46,207 nucleotides of DNA from Caccovicinus sp964425595 (GCA_964425595.1 CAYRMW010000011.1:1-46207), one strand, 5' to 3'. Positions 1-7,889 are shown, counted from the stretch's first letter. Translations and numbers: made by a program. The notes: generated by a model from the sequence alone, not told the origin.

Positions 1-48
1 GTTCTGCTCTCTGGTACTGACACGGATATATCCATACAGATTCCCCAT
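1..48 (-). CDS. Serine recombinase (resolvase/invertase family), N-terminus only
   Basis: Reading the minus strand from an ATG at 46-48 gives 16 residues, MGNLYGYIRVSTREQN, before the window ends. The YIRVSTREQ motif is the catalytic N-terminus of serine site-specific recombinases; the Ser at residue 11 would be the nucleophile that attacks DNA. An AAGGAG ribosome binding site lies 9 bases before the ATG (58-63), which supports a real start. The family includes transposon resolvases, DNA invertases and large integrases, and 16 residues cannot separate these. No terminal repeat or attachment site could be identified on the side visible here. A weak possible promoter reading leftward has TATAAC at 131-136. 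Confidence 0.8.
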   Translation of the reverse strand, partial: MGNLYGYIRVSTREQN

Positions 49-160
49 TGTGTTTTTCTCCTTCCTTATTGCCGCGTTATTTCTCACTGCCGCTTGAAAC
101 CGTTCGTCTTTTTCCACGATGGCAGGAAGAGTTATACTTCCAAAATCGGCAGGACAAGGA

Positions 161-189
161 TTGTTTCTCCTCAAAAAATAGGCTAAAAT
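161..189 (+). promoter_or_regulatory. Putative sigma-A promoter of the first LacI gene
   Basis: TTGTTT at 161-166 and TAAAAT at 184-189 are separated by 17 bases. The start point would be about 196, giving a leader of about 30 bases before the TTG start at 226. Confidence 0.5.
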
Positions 190-225
190 AAAATAAGAAA
201 CATTTTTCGGAGGAGGACGCTTTCT

Positions 226-1209
226 TTGACGATTAACGAAATTGCGGAAATGGCCGGGGTTTCCAGAGCGACGGTTTCCCGGTATCTGAATCAGGGCTAT
301 GTAAGCCAGGAAAAGCGCCAGAGGATAAAGGAAGCGATCGAAAAGACAGGCTACCAGCCATCCACCCAGGCCCAGACTCTGCGGACCAAGAAGACGAAGC
401 TGGTTGGGGTGATCCTGCCCAAGATCAGCTCGGATACGGTCAGCCGTATGGTAGCGGGGATCAGTGATGTGCTGTCTAAGCGCGGGTATCAGCTTCTTCT
501 GGCGAATACGAACAATGACACGGAAGAGGAACTGAAATATCTGAATCTCTTTAAGGACAATCAGGTGGACGGGATCCTGTTTATCGCCACGATTTTTTCT
601 GCCAGGCATAAAAAGCTTCTTGGGGAATGCCGGGTGCCGATGGTGATCCTCGGGCAGAGGCTGGATGGCTTCTCCTGCGTCTATCAGGATGATTTCCAGG
701 CCGCCCGGCAGATAACAGAGCTTTTGCTGCGCCATGGCCGGATCCCGGCCTACATCGGCGTAACCGACCGGGATAAGGCGGCAGGCTTGAGCAGGAAAAA
801 GGGATACGAGACGGCACTGGCGGATGCCGGGATCCGGCTGCGGACGGAACTGATGGCGGAAGGAGACTTCAGCATCGAATCCGGCAGTGCGAAGATGCGG
901 GAACTTTTGGCGATCGAGCCGGAGCTGGACTGCGTATTCTGCGCGACCGATAACCTTGCGGTGGGGGCCTGCGCCAGTTTAAAGGCAGCGGGGAGGCGGA
1001 TCCCCGGGGATGTGCAGGTGGCAGGAACAGGCGATACGCCCATTGGCCGGTATGTGACGCCGGGACTGACTACGGTTCACTTTGATTACAAGACCAGCGG
1101 AAGAGAGGCGGCATCCATGCTTATCGAGCGGATGGAAGATGACCGAACAGTAAATAAAGAACTGAAAATGGGCTTTGAAATTATCGAAAATGCCTCGACC
1201 ATTTCCTGA
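226..1209 (+). CDS. LacI-family transcriptional repressor (sugar operon)
   Basis: The 327-residue protein has the family's two-part layout. An N-terminal LacI helix-turn-helix (about residues 2-47, with INEIAEMAGVSRATVSRYLN) is followed by a hinge and a periplasmic-binding-protein-like sensor domain (about 58-327). It starts at TTG 226, nine bases after a strong GGAGGAGG, and no better ATG lies nearby. The HTH sequence resembles sucrose-type (ScrR-like) repressors, but the ligand is not fixed by sequence. Its own terminator follows at 1219-1260. The next transcription unit, a HAD phosphatase and a PTS permease, has an operator-like site downstream of its promoter, so this protein is its likely local repressor. 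The target is inferred from position. Confidence 0.92.
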   Translation: MTINEIAEMAGVSRATVSRYLNQGYVSQEKRQRIKEAIEKTGYQPSTQAQTLRTKKTKLVGVILPKISSDTVSRMVAGISDVLSKRGYQLLLANTNNDTEEELKYLNLFKDNQVDGILFIATIFSARHKKLLGECRVPMVILGQRLDGFSCVYQDDFQAARQITELLLRHGRIPAYIGVTDRDKAAGLSRKKGYETALADAGIRLRTELMAEGDFSIESGSAKMRELLAIEPELDCVFCATDNLAVGACASLKAAGRRIPGDVQVAGTGDTPIGRYVTPGLTTVHFDYKTSGREAASMLIERMEDDRTVNKELKMGFEIIENASTIS

Positions 1210-1218
1210 TCACTTTGG

Positions 1219-1260
1219 AAAAAGACGGTACCCTGCGCGGAAGGGAAATCGTCTTTTTTT
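1219..1260 (+). terminator. Rho-independent terminator after LacI gene
   Basis: The arms AAAAAGACG (1219-1227) and CGTCTTTTT (1250-1258) pair, with an inner CCCT/AGGG helix in between, and the hairpin runs into a continuous T tract. It starts ten bases after the repressor stop codon. Confidence 0.85.
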
Positions 1261-1273
1261 ACTCTAAAAGTCC

Positions 1274-1361
1274 GCCGCCGAATAGGCGGCATTAGTTCAG
1301 GGATGCCAAATGCGCCGCCAAGACTTTTTCGGGATAGCTGGTGCGTCGGCTGCCGGCGCAT
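1274..1361. other. Structured non-coding segment with three overlapping hairpins
   Basis: Three inverted repeats crowd into 88 bases. GCCGCC/GGCGGC pair at 1274-1279 and 1285-1290. GGCGGCATT (1285-1293) can instead pair with AATGCGCCGCC (1309-1319), and this helix is followed by a TTTTT at 1325-1329. A 9-bp hairpin with a 3-base loop lies at 1341-1361. The first two are mutually exclusive because they share 1285-1290. The segment sits between the LacI terminator and the next promoter, with no convincing coding frame. It could be a small RNA, a repeated intergenic element or decayed sequence; I cannot tell which. Confidence 0.4.
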
Positions 1362-1421
1362 GAAGGTTTGTTTTGGCAGAAATGCATAAAAACAGAGCAG
1401 GGGATTTGGCAAATGCGGCAA

Positions 1422-1450
1422 TTTACAAGAGGCAGGAGATTGCGTATAAT
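1422..1450 (+). promoter_or_regulatory. Sigma-A promoter of the HAD-PTS operon
   Basis: TTTACA at 1422-1427 and a perfect TATAAT at 1445-1450 are separated by 17 bases. Transcription would start near 1457, about 120 bases before the HAD start codon. Confidence 0.75.
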
Positions 1451-1462
1451 GAAGGCACGATG

Positions 1463-1476
1463 TGAGAACGATACCA
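1463..1476. promoter_or_regulatory. LacI/CcpA-type operator (cre-like)
   Basis: TGAGAACGATACCA fits the catabolite-response consensus TGWNANCGNTNWCA at all but one position and has the central CG typical of LacI-family operators. It begins about 6 bases past the predicted start point, where a bound repressor would block initiation or early elongation. Either the upstream LacI protein or a global CcpA could bind it; the sequence does not decide. Confidence 0.5.
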
Positions 1477-1576
1477 TAAAACAGAAAGATATTGATAAAA
1501 CAAGGAGGCAAAAACAAAAGAAAAAAACGGGGAAAATCAAAAAATGCAAGAGAACGATTACATAGAAAGGAGAGCC

Positions 1577-2497
1577 ATGGACAGAAAGGTTATTTTTTTG
1601 GACATTGACGGAACCCTTACCGAACCCGGGAAGAATCAGCCGCCGCAGTCGGCGCTTTGGGCCATCAGGGAGGCCAGAGAGCGCGGACACCGGGTGTTCC
1701 TCTGCTCCGGCAGAAACTACGGCATGCTTTCTCCGCTGTTGGCCTACCCCTTTGACGGCGTGATCGCAAGCTCCGGAGGCTGTATCCTCTGCGGGGATCA
1801 GGTGATCTACGACAGGCCGGTATCGAAAGCGGTGCAGGCCCGCGCGGAGCAGCTGCTCAGAAAAAAGGGGATATTTTACACGATCGAATGCAGGGACAAT
1901 TCCTATACGGATCCCGGATTTAAGGCGTTTTTAAGGGAACACGTGGAGGAAGGAGCGAACAGCGAGCTTCTGCGGTGGCGGGAGCAGCTGGAACAGTCCC
2001 TGAACATCCTTTCTCTGGAAGAATATCAGGGGCAGCCGGTTTACAAGATCGTCGTGATGAGCCCATCGCCGGAGCGGCTTAAGGAACTGGGGAAGGAGCT
2101 GGAGAAGGACTTTTCCCTCTGTATCCAGGAGCCGGATCGCTATGGATTTGTCAATGGCGAGCTGGTCAGCCGGGAATACGACAAGGGCAGAGGAGTCGCA
2201 CGGGTGTGCCGGCATCTGGGAGTTTCGGTTCGGGACACGATCGCCTTTGGAGACAGCATGAATGACCTGGAGATGATCCGGGAGGCTGGTCTTGGCATTT
2301 GTATGGAAAATGGATGCAGGCAGCTTAAGGAGCTGGCTGATGAGATCTGCCCTCCGGTAACCGAGGATGGGATTTACCGGGCCTTTGCCCGGCTCGGCTT
2401 GATCGGCCGTCCGGAAGCGGTCAATGATCCGAAAGAGGGCGGATTTTCGGGGAAGAGGACCGTCAGAGCGGATGGCGGACGGGGAGCGCAGGAGTAA
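1577..2497 (+). CDS. Cof-type HAD-IIB phosphatase
   Basis: The 306-residue protein belongs to the haloacid dehalogenase superfamily, Cof/YidA type. Motif I is FLDIDGTLT (nucleophile Asp9, acid Asp11), and motif IV is GDSMNDLEMI near residue 228; the cap domain lies between them. These enzymes remove phosphate from sugar phosphates and related metabolites in the cytoplasm. I start it at ATG 1577, just after GAAAGGAGAG, rather than at an upstream in-frame ATG without a good ribosome site. It is the first gene of an operon with the PTS permease 41 bases downstream. A phosphatase beside a PTS suggests processing of the incoming sugar phosphate or relief of sugar-phosphate stress. The substrate is unknown. 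Confidence 0.88.
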   Translation: MDRKVIFLDIDGTLTEPGKNQPPQSALWAIREARERGHRVFLCSGRNYGMLSPLLAYPFDGVIASSGGCILCGDQVIYDRPVSKAVQARAEQLLRKKGIFYTIECRDNSYTDPGFKAFLREHVEEGANSELLRWREQLEQSLNILSLEEYQGQPVYKIVVMSPSPERLKELGKELEKDFSLCIQEPDRYGFVNGELVSREYDKGRGVARVCRHLGVSVRDTIAFGDSMNDLEMIREAGLGICMENGCRQLKELADEICPPVTEDGIYRAFARLGLIGRPEAVNDPKEGGFSGKRTVRADGGRGAQE

Positions 2498-2538
2498 ATG
2501 TTTCTTAAGAATGAACAGGATAGAGGGGGAGGAGCATC

Positions 2539-4470
2539 ATGGCATTGGATTACGCAAAGTGTGCGAGGGAGATTTATGAGAATCTGGGCGGCCGCGAGAA
2601 TCTGGTCAGCGCCGCGCATTGTGCCACCAGACTCCGTCTGGTGACGGTGGATAACAGCAAGATCGACAGGAAAGAGCTGGAGAACATCGATGGAGTAAAG
2701 GGCGTGTTCAGCAATAACGGGCAGCTCCAGCTGATCATCGGCACCGGAACGGTGAACAAGGTGTACGATGAATTTTTGAAGCTAAGCGGGATGACTGCCG
2801 CTACCAAGGATGAGGTGAAGGCGGCGGCTGCGGCAAAGCAGCCGCTGCCCAAACGGGTCATCAAGGCTCTGGGCGATGTGTTTGTTCCCATTCTCCCGGC
2901 TATCGTGGCCTCCGGCCTGATGATGGGGCTGGTGGAGGCGCTGGGAAAGGCGATTCCGTCCTTTGGCAGCAGCGACTGGTACGGGATCCTGGATCTTTTT
3001 GCCAATACGGCATTTACCTTCCTGCCGGTGCTGATCGCCGTATCGGCGGCGCGGGTATTCGGCGGGAACCTGTTTTTAGGCGCGGTGATCGGTATGATCA
3101 TGATCCATCCGAACCTGATCAATGCCTGGTCGGTAGCCGACATGGATGCATCGGCGATCCCGGTATGGCATATTTTTGGACTGTCTATCCGTCAGGTGGG
3201 TTATCAGGGGCACGTGATCCCGGTGATCATGGCCGTGTGGCTGATGAGCCAGCTGGAAAAGCGTCTGCATCGGGTGGTCCCGGAGATGATCGATCTGTTT
3301 GTGACGCCTCTGTGCACCGTTTTGATCACCGGATTTCTTACGCTGGGGATCATCGGACCGATCTTTTCCGTGGCGGAGAATTATGTGCTGGATTTCGCCC
3401 AGTGGATCATTTCGGTGGGACACGGCGTGGGCTCCATGGTCATGGGCGCGCTGTATCCGCTGACGGTGGTTTGCGGCATCCACCATATGTATAATGTGAT
3501 CGAAGCCGGTATGCTGTCGGCGGAGGACGGGTTAAATATCTGGATGCCCATCGCTTCCGCGGCAAACTTTGCCCAGGGGGCGGCCTGCCTTGCTGTGGGT
3601 CTTAAGGCCAGGAACCATAAGATGAAGGCGGTGGCGATTCCATCCTCCCTGTCCGCCGCCTTAGGCATTACCGAACCGGCCATCTTCGGCGTAAATTTAA
3701 GGCTGGTAAAACCTCTGGTCTGCGGTATGATCGGCGGCGCCGCAGGCGCTTTTCTGGAAGCCATGTTCCATATCGGAGCCACATCCTACGGCGTGACCGG
3801 CATCCCCGGATTCCTGATCACGCTGGACTACACCGCGCAGTACGCGATCACTCTGGGCGTTTCTTTCGTGATTGCCTTCTGCCTTACCTGGGTGGTATGG
3901 AAGGATGAAGAGGAGGACGCCGGAAAAGAGAGCGCGCCGGAACCCGTTCATGCCGCCGAGCCGGAGGGGCCGGTGGCGGAAACGGCAAAAGAGCAGACAG
4001 AGGCTGCGGACGGCCAACCCGTGTGCCGGATCCTGGCGCCGCTTACCGGAAAGGTGATCCCGCTGGCCGAGGTACCGGATCCGATTTTCGCCGGAGGAAT
4101 CCTGGGAGACGGCGTAGGCATTGAACCGGAGCTCGGCGAGGTATGTGCGCCTTTTGACGGAACCATCGCTTCCACGACAGACAGCCTTCATGCCGTCGGC
4201 CTTGTCGGTCCGGGGGGCGTGGAGATGCTGATCCACGTGGGAATAGATACCGTAAATATGAAAGGCGAGGGCTTTGCGCTGCTGGTAAAAATGGGCGATC
4301 AAGTCAGGGCCGGGCAGAAGCTTCTTACCTTTGACATCGATAAGATACGCGAAGCCGGATACAGTCCCACCACGGCGGTTTTAGTAGCAAACAGCGCCGC
4401 ATTTTCCTCTTGCCGGCCGGAAAAGATGGGGGAAATCACGCAGCAGGAGCCGCTGATTACGGTGTATTAG
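2539..4470 (+). CDS. PTS sugar permease, EIIBCA (sucrose/beta-glucoside family)
   Basis: This 643-residue membrane protein imports and phosphorylates a sugar using phosphoenolpyruvate through HPr. An EIIB domain comes first (about 1-85), with the phosphorylated Cys28 in HCATRLRLV. A hydrophobic EIIC channel domain follows (about 105-455), with the conserved GITEPAIFGVN segment. An acidic linker leads to an EIIA domain (about 495-643) with His566 in LIHVGIDTVNMKGEGF. The full B-C-A order places it in the glucose-glucoside PTS family. The start follows GGGGGAGGAG. No glycoside hydrolase lies nearby, so the substrate (sucrose, trehalose, a beta-glucoside or a monosaccharide) cannot be assigned. 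The second PTS at 24864-26828 has the same architecture. Confidence 0.93.
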   Translation: MALDYAKCAREIYENLGGRENLVSAAHCATRLRLVTVDNSKIDRKELENIDGVKGVFSNNGQLQLIIGTGTVNKVYDEFLKLSGMTAATKDEVKAAAAAKQPLPKRVIKALGDVFVPILPAIVASGLMMGLVEALGKAIPSFGSSDWYGILDLFANTAFTFLPVLIAVSAARVFGGNLFLGAVIGMIMIHPNLINAWSVADMDASAIPVWHIFGLSIRQVGYQGHVIPVIMAVWLMSQLEKRLHRVVPEMIDLFVTPLCTVLITGFLTLGIIGPIFSVAENYVLDFAQWIISVGHGVGSMVMGALYPLTVVCGIHHMYNVIEAGMLSAEDGLNIWMPIASAANFAQGAACLAVGLKARNHKMKAVAIPSSLSAALGITEPAIFGVNLRLVKPLVCGMIGGAAGAFLEAMFHIGATSYGVTGIPGFLITLDYTAQYAITLGVSFVIAFCLTWVVWKDEEEDAGKESAPEPVHAAEPEGPVAETAKEQTEAADGQPVCRILAPLTGKVIPLAEVPDPIFAGGILGDGVGIEPELGEVCAPFDGTIASTTDSLHAVGLVGPGGVEMLIHVGIDTVNMKGEGFALLVKMGDQVRAGQKLLTFDIDKIREAGYSPTTAVLVANSAAFSSCRPEKMGEITQQEPLITVY

Positions 4471-4524
4471 GTTTTCACGCACAAGACAAGGATCGTCTCT
4501 GCCAAATGGAGGCCAAATCTTTAT

Positions 4525-4554
4525 TTGACCCCCACATCACGGATATGATAAGAT
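4525..4554 (+). promoter_or_regulatory. Putative promoter of the ABC-F gene
   Basis: TTGACC at 4525-4530 and TAAGAT at 4549-4554 are 18 bases apart. It is the only promoter-like pair in the 111 bases between the PTS stop and the ABC-F start. Confidence 0.45.
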
Positions 4555-4581
4555 AGAAAAAAATTCAGGACGGGCAGAGAA

Positions 4582-6438
4582 ATGCTGTATCAAATCACCG
4601 ATGGAACAGTCACCGTGGGAGGAGAAACGGTGCTGTCCCATATCAATTTCGAGATCAAGGGAAAGGAAAAGATCGCGCTGGTCGGTCAGAATGGAGCGGG
4701 AAAGACCACCCTGCTGCGGCTTCTGGCGGGCGAGCTCTCCCTGGACCGGGACGATAAGCGGAGCGGTGCGGGAATCACGACATCCAGAGCGCTCACTGTG
4801 GGGATACTTCATCAGGTTCCGGTATTGGACGGGGACAAGACCGTAGAGGAGCTTCTCCTGGAAGCCTGTCCGGCGGAAGACAGATTTTCCCGGGAACGGT
4901 TTGCCTACGAGATGGAATATGACCGGATCTTTACCGGTTTCGGCTTTGGAAAGGAGGAGAAAAAACGGAGGTTTTCCTCCTTCTCCGGAGGGGAGCAGAC
5001 GAAGATCTCGCTGATCCGTCTGCTGCTGCAAAAGCCGGACATCCTCCTTCTGGATGAGCCGACGAACCATCTGGATCTTAAGACGGTCCAGTGGCTGGAA
5101 GGGTATCTGAAGCAATACGAGAACGCGGCGGTCTTTGTGTCGCACGACCGGTTTTTTCTGGATCAGGTGGCTGACGCGGTGTACGAACTGGAAGGCGGGC
5201 GGCTGAAGCGCTATCCGGGAAACTATACGGCCTACCGCGTACAGAAGAGAAAGGATACCGAGGCGGCTAAGAAGGCCTATGAGCGCCAGCAGCAGGAGCT
5301 GAAGCGGCTGGATGACCTGGTGAAGCGTTTTAAGACAAAGCCGAGGAAGGCGTCCTTCGCCCGTTCCAGGAAAAAGATCGCGGAGCGGATGGAGCGGCTT
5401 GAAAAGCCGGCGGAAGGCGGCGCGCACATCTTTACCGGAGAGATCCAGCCCGCGGTCTTGGGCAGCAAATGGGTCCTGGAGGCGGAGCATGTCAAGATCG
5501 GCTACGATAAAGCCCTCCTGGAGATTTCCCTTCGGGTAAGACGGGGGCAGAAGATCGGGATACTGGGAGAGAATGGAGTGGGAAAGACCACATTCTTAAA
5601 AACCGTGGCGGGATTTCTTGCGCCTCTTGGGGGGAAACTTTCACTGGGGAACGGGACGGTCATGGGATATTTTGACCAGCATACGGCAGATATCCATTCG
5701 GAGGAGACCGTGGCCGAACATTTCCACAGCCTGTTTCCGGCGATGACGGAAAAAGAGGTCCGGTCGGTCCTCGGCGCGTATCTGTTTCCGGGAAAGAAGG
5801 CCTCGATCAGGGTGGATTCCCTGTCAGGCGGCGAAAAATCACGGCTGATCCTGGCGGAGATCCTGCAGAGCAGGCCCAACCTCCTGCTTTTGGACGAACC
5901 GACCAATCATATGGATATCCAGGCCAGGGAGACGCTGGAGTCGGCTTTTTGCGCGTACCGCGGGACTATTCTGTTTATCTCTCATGACCGGTACTTTATC
6001 CGTCAGGTGGCGGACGCGGTGCTGATCTTTGCGGGAGAGTCGGTGATGTATTATCCCTTTGGTTATCAGCATTACCTGGATCGGATGCACGCAGACAGCA
6101 AAGAAAGCCCGGCGGCCAGGATCAGAGCGGAGGAACAGGCGCTGATCGCCGGCCTCCGGGCGGTGCCGAAAGCGGAACGGCACAGGCTGCGGGAAATCGG
6201 GACTGAGGAGGCTTATCAGGACTGGCTTTTGCGCCTGGCAGGCGAGGCCATGGAAGAAGCCGGGCGTCAGGTGGAGACCCTGTGGGAAGAAAGGGAACGG
6301 TGGAAAGCGGCGCAGCTTTTGGAGGCATGGGATCCTGAACGAGGCGGGGACGGATATCCGGGAGAGGAAGCCCTGCTGGCGGCCTTTGACCGCTGGACAA
6401 AGGCCTGCCTGGAATGGTATCAGGCCTACACGGGGTAG
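4582..6438 (+). CDS. ABC-F family ATPase (ribosome-associated)
   Basis: The 618 residues carry two ATP-binding cassettes in one chain and no membrane segment, the layout of ABC-F proteins, which act on the ribosome in translation rescue or ribosome-targeting antibiotic resistance. Cassette 1 has Walker A GQNGAGKTT (35-43), signature FSGGEQ (about 134-139) and Walker B LLLDEPTNHLD (near 155). Cassette 2 has GENGVGKTT (near 329), LSGGEKS (near 414) and LLLLDEPTNHMD (near 435). A lysine/arginine-rich linker of about 70 residues (about 225-290) joins them. After cassette 2 there is an extra tail of about 110 residues, rich in Glu, Arg and Ala and predicted helical by eye. Which ABC-F subfamily it belongs to, and so whether it gives resistance, cannot be decided here. 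Confidence 0.9.
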   Translation: MLYQITDGTVTVGGETVLSHINFEIKGKEKIALVGQNGAGKTTLLRLLAGELSLDRDDKRSGAGITTSRALTVGILHQVPVLDGDKTVEELLLEACPAEDRFSRERFAYEMEYDRIFTGFGFGKEEKKRRFSSFSGGEQTKISLIRLLLQKPDILLLDEPTNHLDLKTVQWLEGYLKQYENAAVFVSHDRFFLDQVADAVYELEGGRLKRYPGNYTAYRVQKRKDTEAAKKAYERQQQELKRLDDLVKRFKTKPRKASFARSRKKIAERMERLEKPAEGGAHIFTGEIQPAVLGSKWVLEAEHVKIGYDKALLEISLRVRRGQKIGILGENGVGKTTFLKTVAGFLAPLGGKLSLGNGTVMGYFDQHTADIHSEETVAEHFHSLFPAMTEKEVRSVLGAYLFPGKKASIRVDSLSGGEKSRLILAEILQSRPNLLLLDEPTNHMDIQARETLESAFCAYRGTILFISHDRYFIRQVADAVLIFAGESVMYYPFGYQHYLDRMHADSKESPAARIRAEEQALIAGLRAVPKAERHRLREIGTEEAYQDWLLRLAGEAMEEAGRQVETLWEERERWKAAQLLEAWDPERGGDGYPGEEALLAAFDRWTKACLEWYQAYTG

Positions 6439-6499
6439 TTTCCGGCGGTCAGCGCCGCCGCTTTCATGGCCGTATTGCGTTCAGGCTGTTTTTTCGGCC

Positions 6500-6528
6500 C
6501 TGCCGGATCCTGGATGCTGATCCGGCAG
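6500..6528. other. Perfect 10-bp hairpin between ABC-F and aldo/keto reductase genes
   Basis: CTGCCGGATC (6500-6509) and GATCCGGCAG (6519-6528) form a perfect stem with a 9-base loop. No T tract follows on either strand, so it is a weak terminator candidate for the ABC-F gene. Apart from this hairpin and the promoter and leader hairpin further on, I see nothing in 6439-6720. Confidence 0.4.
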
Positions 6529-6582
6529 GATGCCAGGCTAAGATCAGTCATGCGTTTGCCGTGGATAAGCGGCAACTTCACG

Positions 6583-6611
6583 TTGACGGTTCCGGCCGCA
6601 GATGCTATGAT
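6583..6611 (+). promoter_or_regulatory. Promoter of the aldo/keto reductase gene
   Basis: TTGACG (6583-6588) and TATGAT (6606-6611) are 17 bases apart, and a TG one base before the -10 box makes it an extended -10. Confidence 0.65.
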
Positions 6612-6628
6612 AAAAATACCGATGGACG

Positions 6629-6669
6629 AAGGTCGGAGAGCGAAAGCCGATGTGCTTCTCTCCGGCCTT
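6629..6669 (+). promoter_or_regulatory. Leader hairpin upstream of aldo/keto reductase
   Basis: AAGGTCGGAGAG (6629-6640) pairs with CTCTCCGGCCTT (6658-6669) with one G-U pair, followed by TGTT. It lies about 12 bases after the predicted start point and about 50 bases before the gene, so it may act as a leader attenuator or simply stabilise the 5' end. Confidence 0.35.
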
Positions 6670-6720
6670 TGTTACATGAGGACAGGCGCAGATTAGGGCA
6701 AAGAATGAAGGACTGGAGGA

Positions 6721-7836
6721 ATGAACATGAAGAAACTGGGATTTGGATTGATGCGGCTTCCGGTGACGGACCCGGACGATGCGGCAACCATTGATGAAGA
6801 AAAGTTAAACGCAATGGTGGACGCGTTCCTGGCGAAGGGCTTTACCTATTTCGACACCGCTTATCCTTATCATAAGAGGATGAGCGAGCGTGCGGCAAAA
6901 AAAGCGCTCGTGGACCGCTATCCGAGAGACCGGTTCCAGCTTGCGGACAAGATGCCGGTGTGGCTGGCGGAAAAGACGGAGGATTATGCGGCGATCTTCA
7001 ACGAGCAGCTGGAAAATTGCGGCGTGGAGTATTTTGATTATTATCTGATGCACTCGCTGGACAAGGACCGTTACAGCCGGCTGAAGGAGTTGGGCGGCCT
7101 TGATTTTGGACGGAGGATGAAAGCGGAGGGAAAGATCCGCCGTCTTGGCTTTTCCTTCCATGACACAGCCGACGTGCTCGATCAGATCCTGACGGAGCAG
7201 CCGGATCTGGATTTTGTCCAGCTGCAGATCAATTATATCGACTGGGACAGCGAAAAGGTTCAGTCCCGCTTGTGCTGGGAGACAGCCAGACGGCACGGAA
7301 AAGACGTGGTGATCATGGAGCCGGTCCGGGGCGGCGCCTTGGCCAGAGTGCCGGAAGAGGCGGAGGCGCTGATGAAGGCGCGCAGGCCGGAGCTCTCCGT
7401 GTCCTCCTGGGCGATCCGTTTTGCCGCGTCCCTGGACGGCGTCATCATGGTACTCAGCGGCATGAGCAATATGGCGCAGCTGGAAGACAATACCGGCTTT
7501 ATGCAGGATTTTCAGCCGCTGGATGCAGAAGAGCAGGAGATGATCTGGAAAGTGACGGACATCATCCGCAGCACCATCGCCATTCCCTGCACCGCCTGTG
7601 CTTACTGTGTGGACGGATGTCCGCAGAATATCCCCATCCCCCGCTACTTCGCTCTCTATAACCAGATGGAGCAGACCCGGGATAAGGGGACCCAGAAGGA
7701 AGCGTATCAGGCTCTGGTCAGGGAGGGCCACGGCGCTGCTTCCGAATGCGTTGGCTGCCGCCAGTGCGAAGAGCACTGTCCCCAGCACATCGACATCACC
7801 GGATGGCTGGCCAGGACAGCAGAGGCCTTTAAGTAA
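6721..7836 (+). CDS. Aldo/keto reductase with C-terminal 4Fe-4S ferredoxin domain
   Basis: The 371-residue protein has an aldo/keto reductase barrel (about residues 1-280), with FGLMRLP at the N-terminus, the FDTAYPYHKRMSE strand and catalytic-type Asp/Tyr residues. The C-terminal region has two cysteine clusters, CTACAYCVDGCP (about 291-302) and CVGCRQCEEHCP (about 341-352), which can hold two [4Fe-4S] clusters. This fusion is common in anaerobic Clostridia and is thought to couple carbonyl or flavin chemistry to ferredoxin rather than only NADPH. Its physiological substrate is unknown. ATG 6721 follows GACTGGAGGA. It is a single-gene unit with its own promoter and a terminator at 7845-7889. 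Confidence 0.92.
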   Translation: MNMKKLGFGLMRLPVTDPDDAATIDEEKLNAMVDAFLAKGFTYFDTAYPYHKRMSERAAKKALVDRYPRDRFQLADKMPVWLAEKTEDYAAIFNEQLENCGVEYFDYYLMHSLDKDRYSRLKELGGLDFGRRMKAEGKIRRLGFSFHDTADVLDQILTEQPDLDFVQLQINYIDWDSEKVQSRLCWETARRHGKDVVIMEPVRGGALARVPEEAEALMKARRPELSVSSWAIRFAASLDGVIMVLSGMSNMAQLEDNTGFMQDFQPLDAEEQEMIWKVTDIIRSTIAIPCTACAYCVDGCPQNIPIPRYFALYNQMEQTRDKGTQKEAYQALVREGHGAASECVGCRQCEEHCPQHIDITGWLARTAEAFK

Positions 7837-7844
7837 GGGGCCGC

Positions 7845-7889
7845 AACGCGTATTCCCGTTCACGCATCTGAGCGGGAATACGCGTTTTT
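7845..7889 (+). terminator. Rho-independent terminator overlapping the end of the convergent dipeptidase gene
   Basis: AACGCGTATTCCCG (7845-7858) and CGGGAATACGCGTT (7873-7886) form a perfect 14-bp stem with a 14-base loop, ending in TTTTT. It ends plus-strand transcription. The last codons and stop of the minus-strand dipeptidase lie within its loop and right arm. Confidence 0.88.

Noticed and set aside
3..225. Terminal inverted repeats or an att site for the recombinase
   Set aside because: I could find no repeat pairing within the window, and the other end of any element is not visible.
1341..1565. Short plus-strand open frame before the HAD gene
   Set aside because: It spans the -35 box, -10 box and operator of the promoter at 1422-1450, ends in a lysine run and has no ribosome site.
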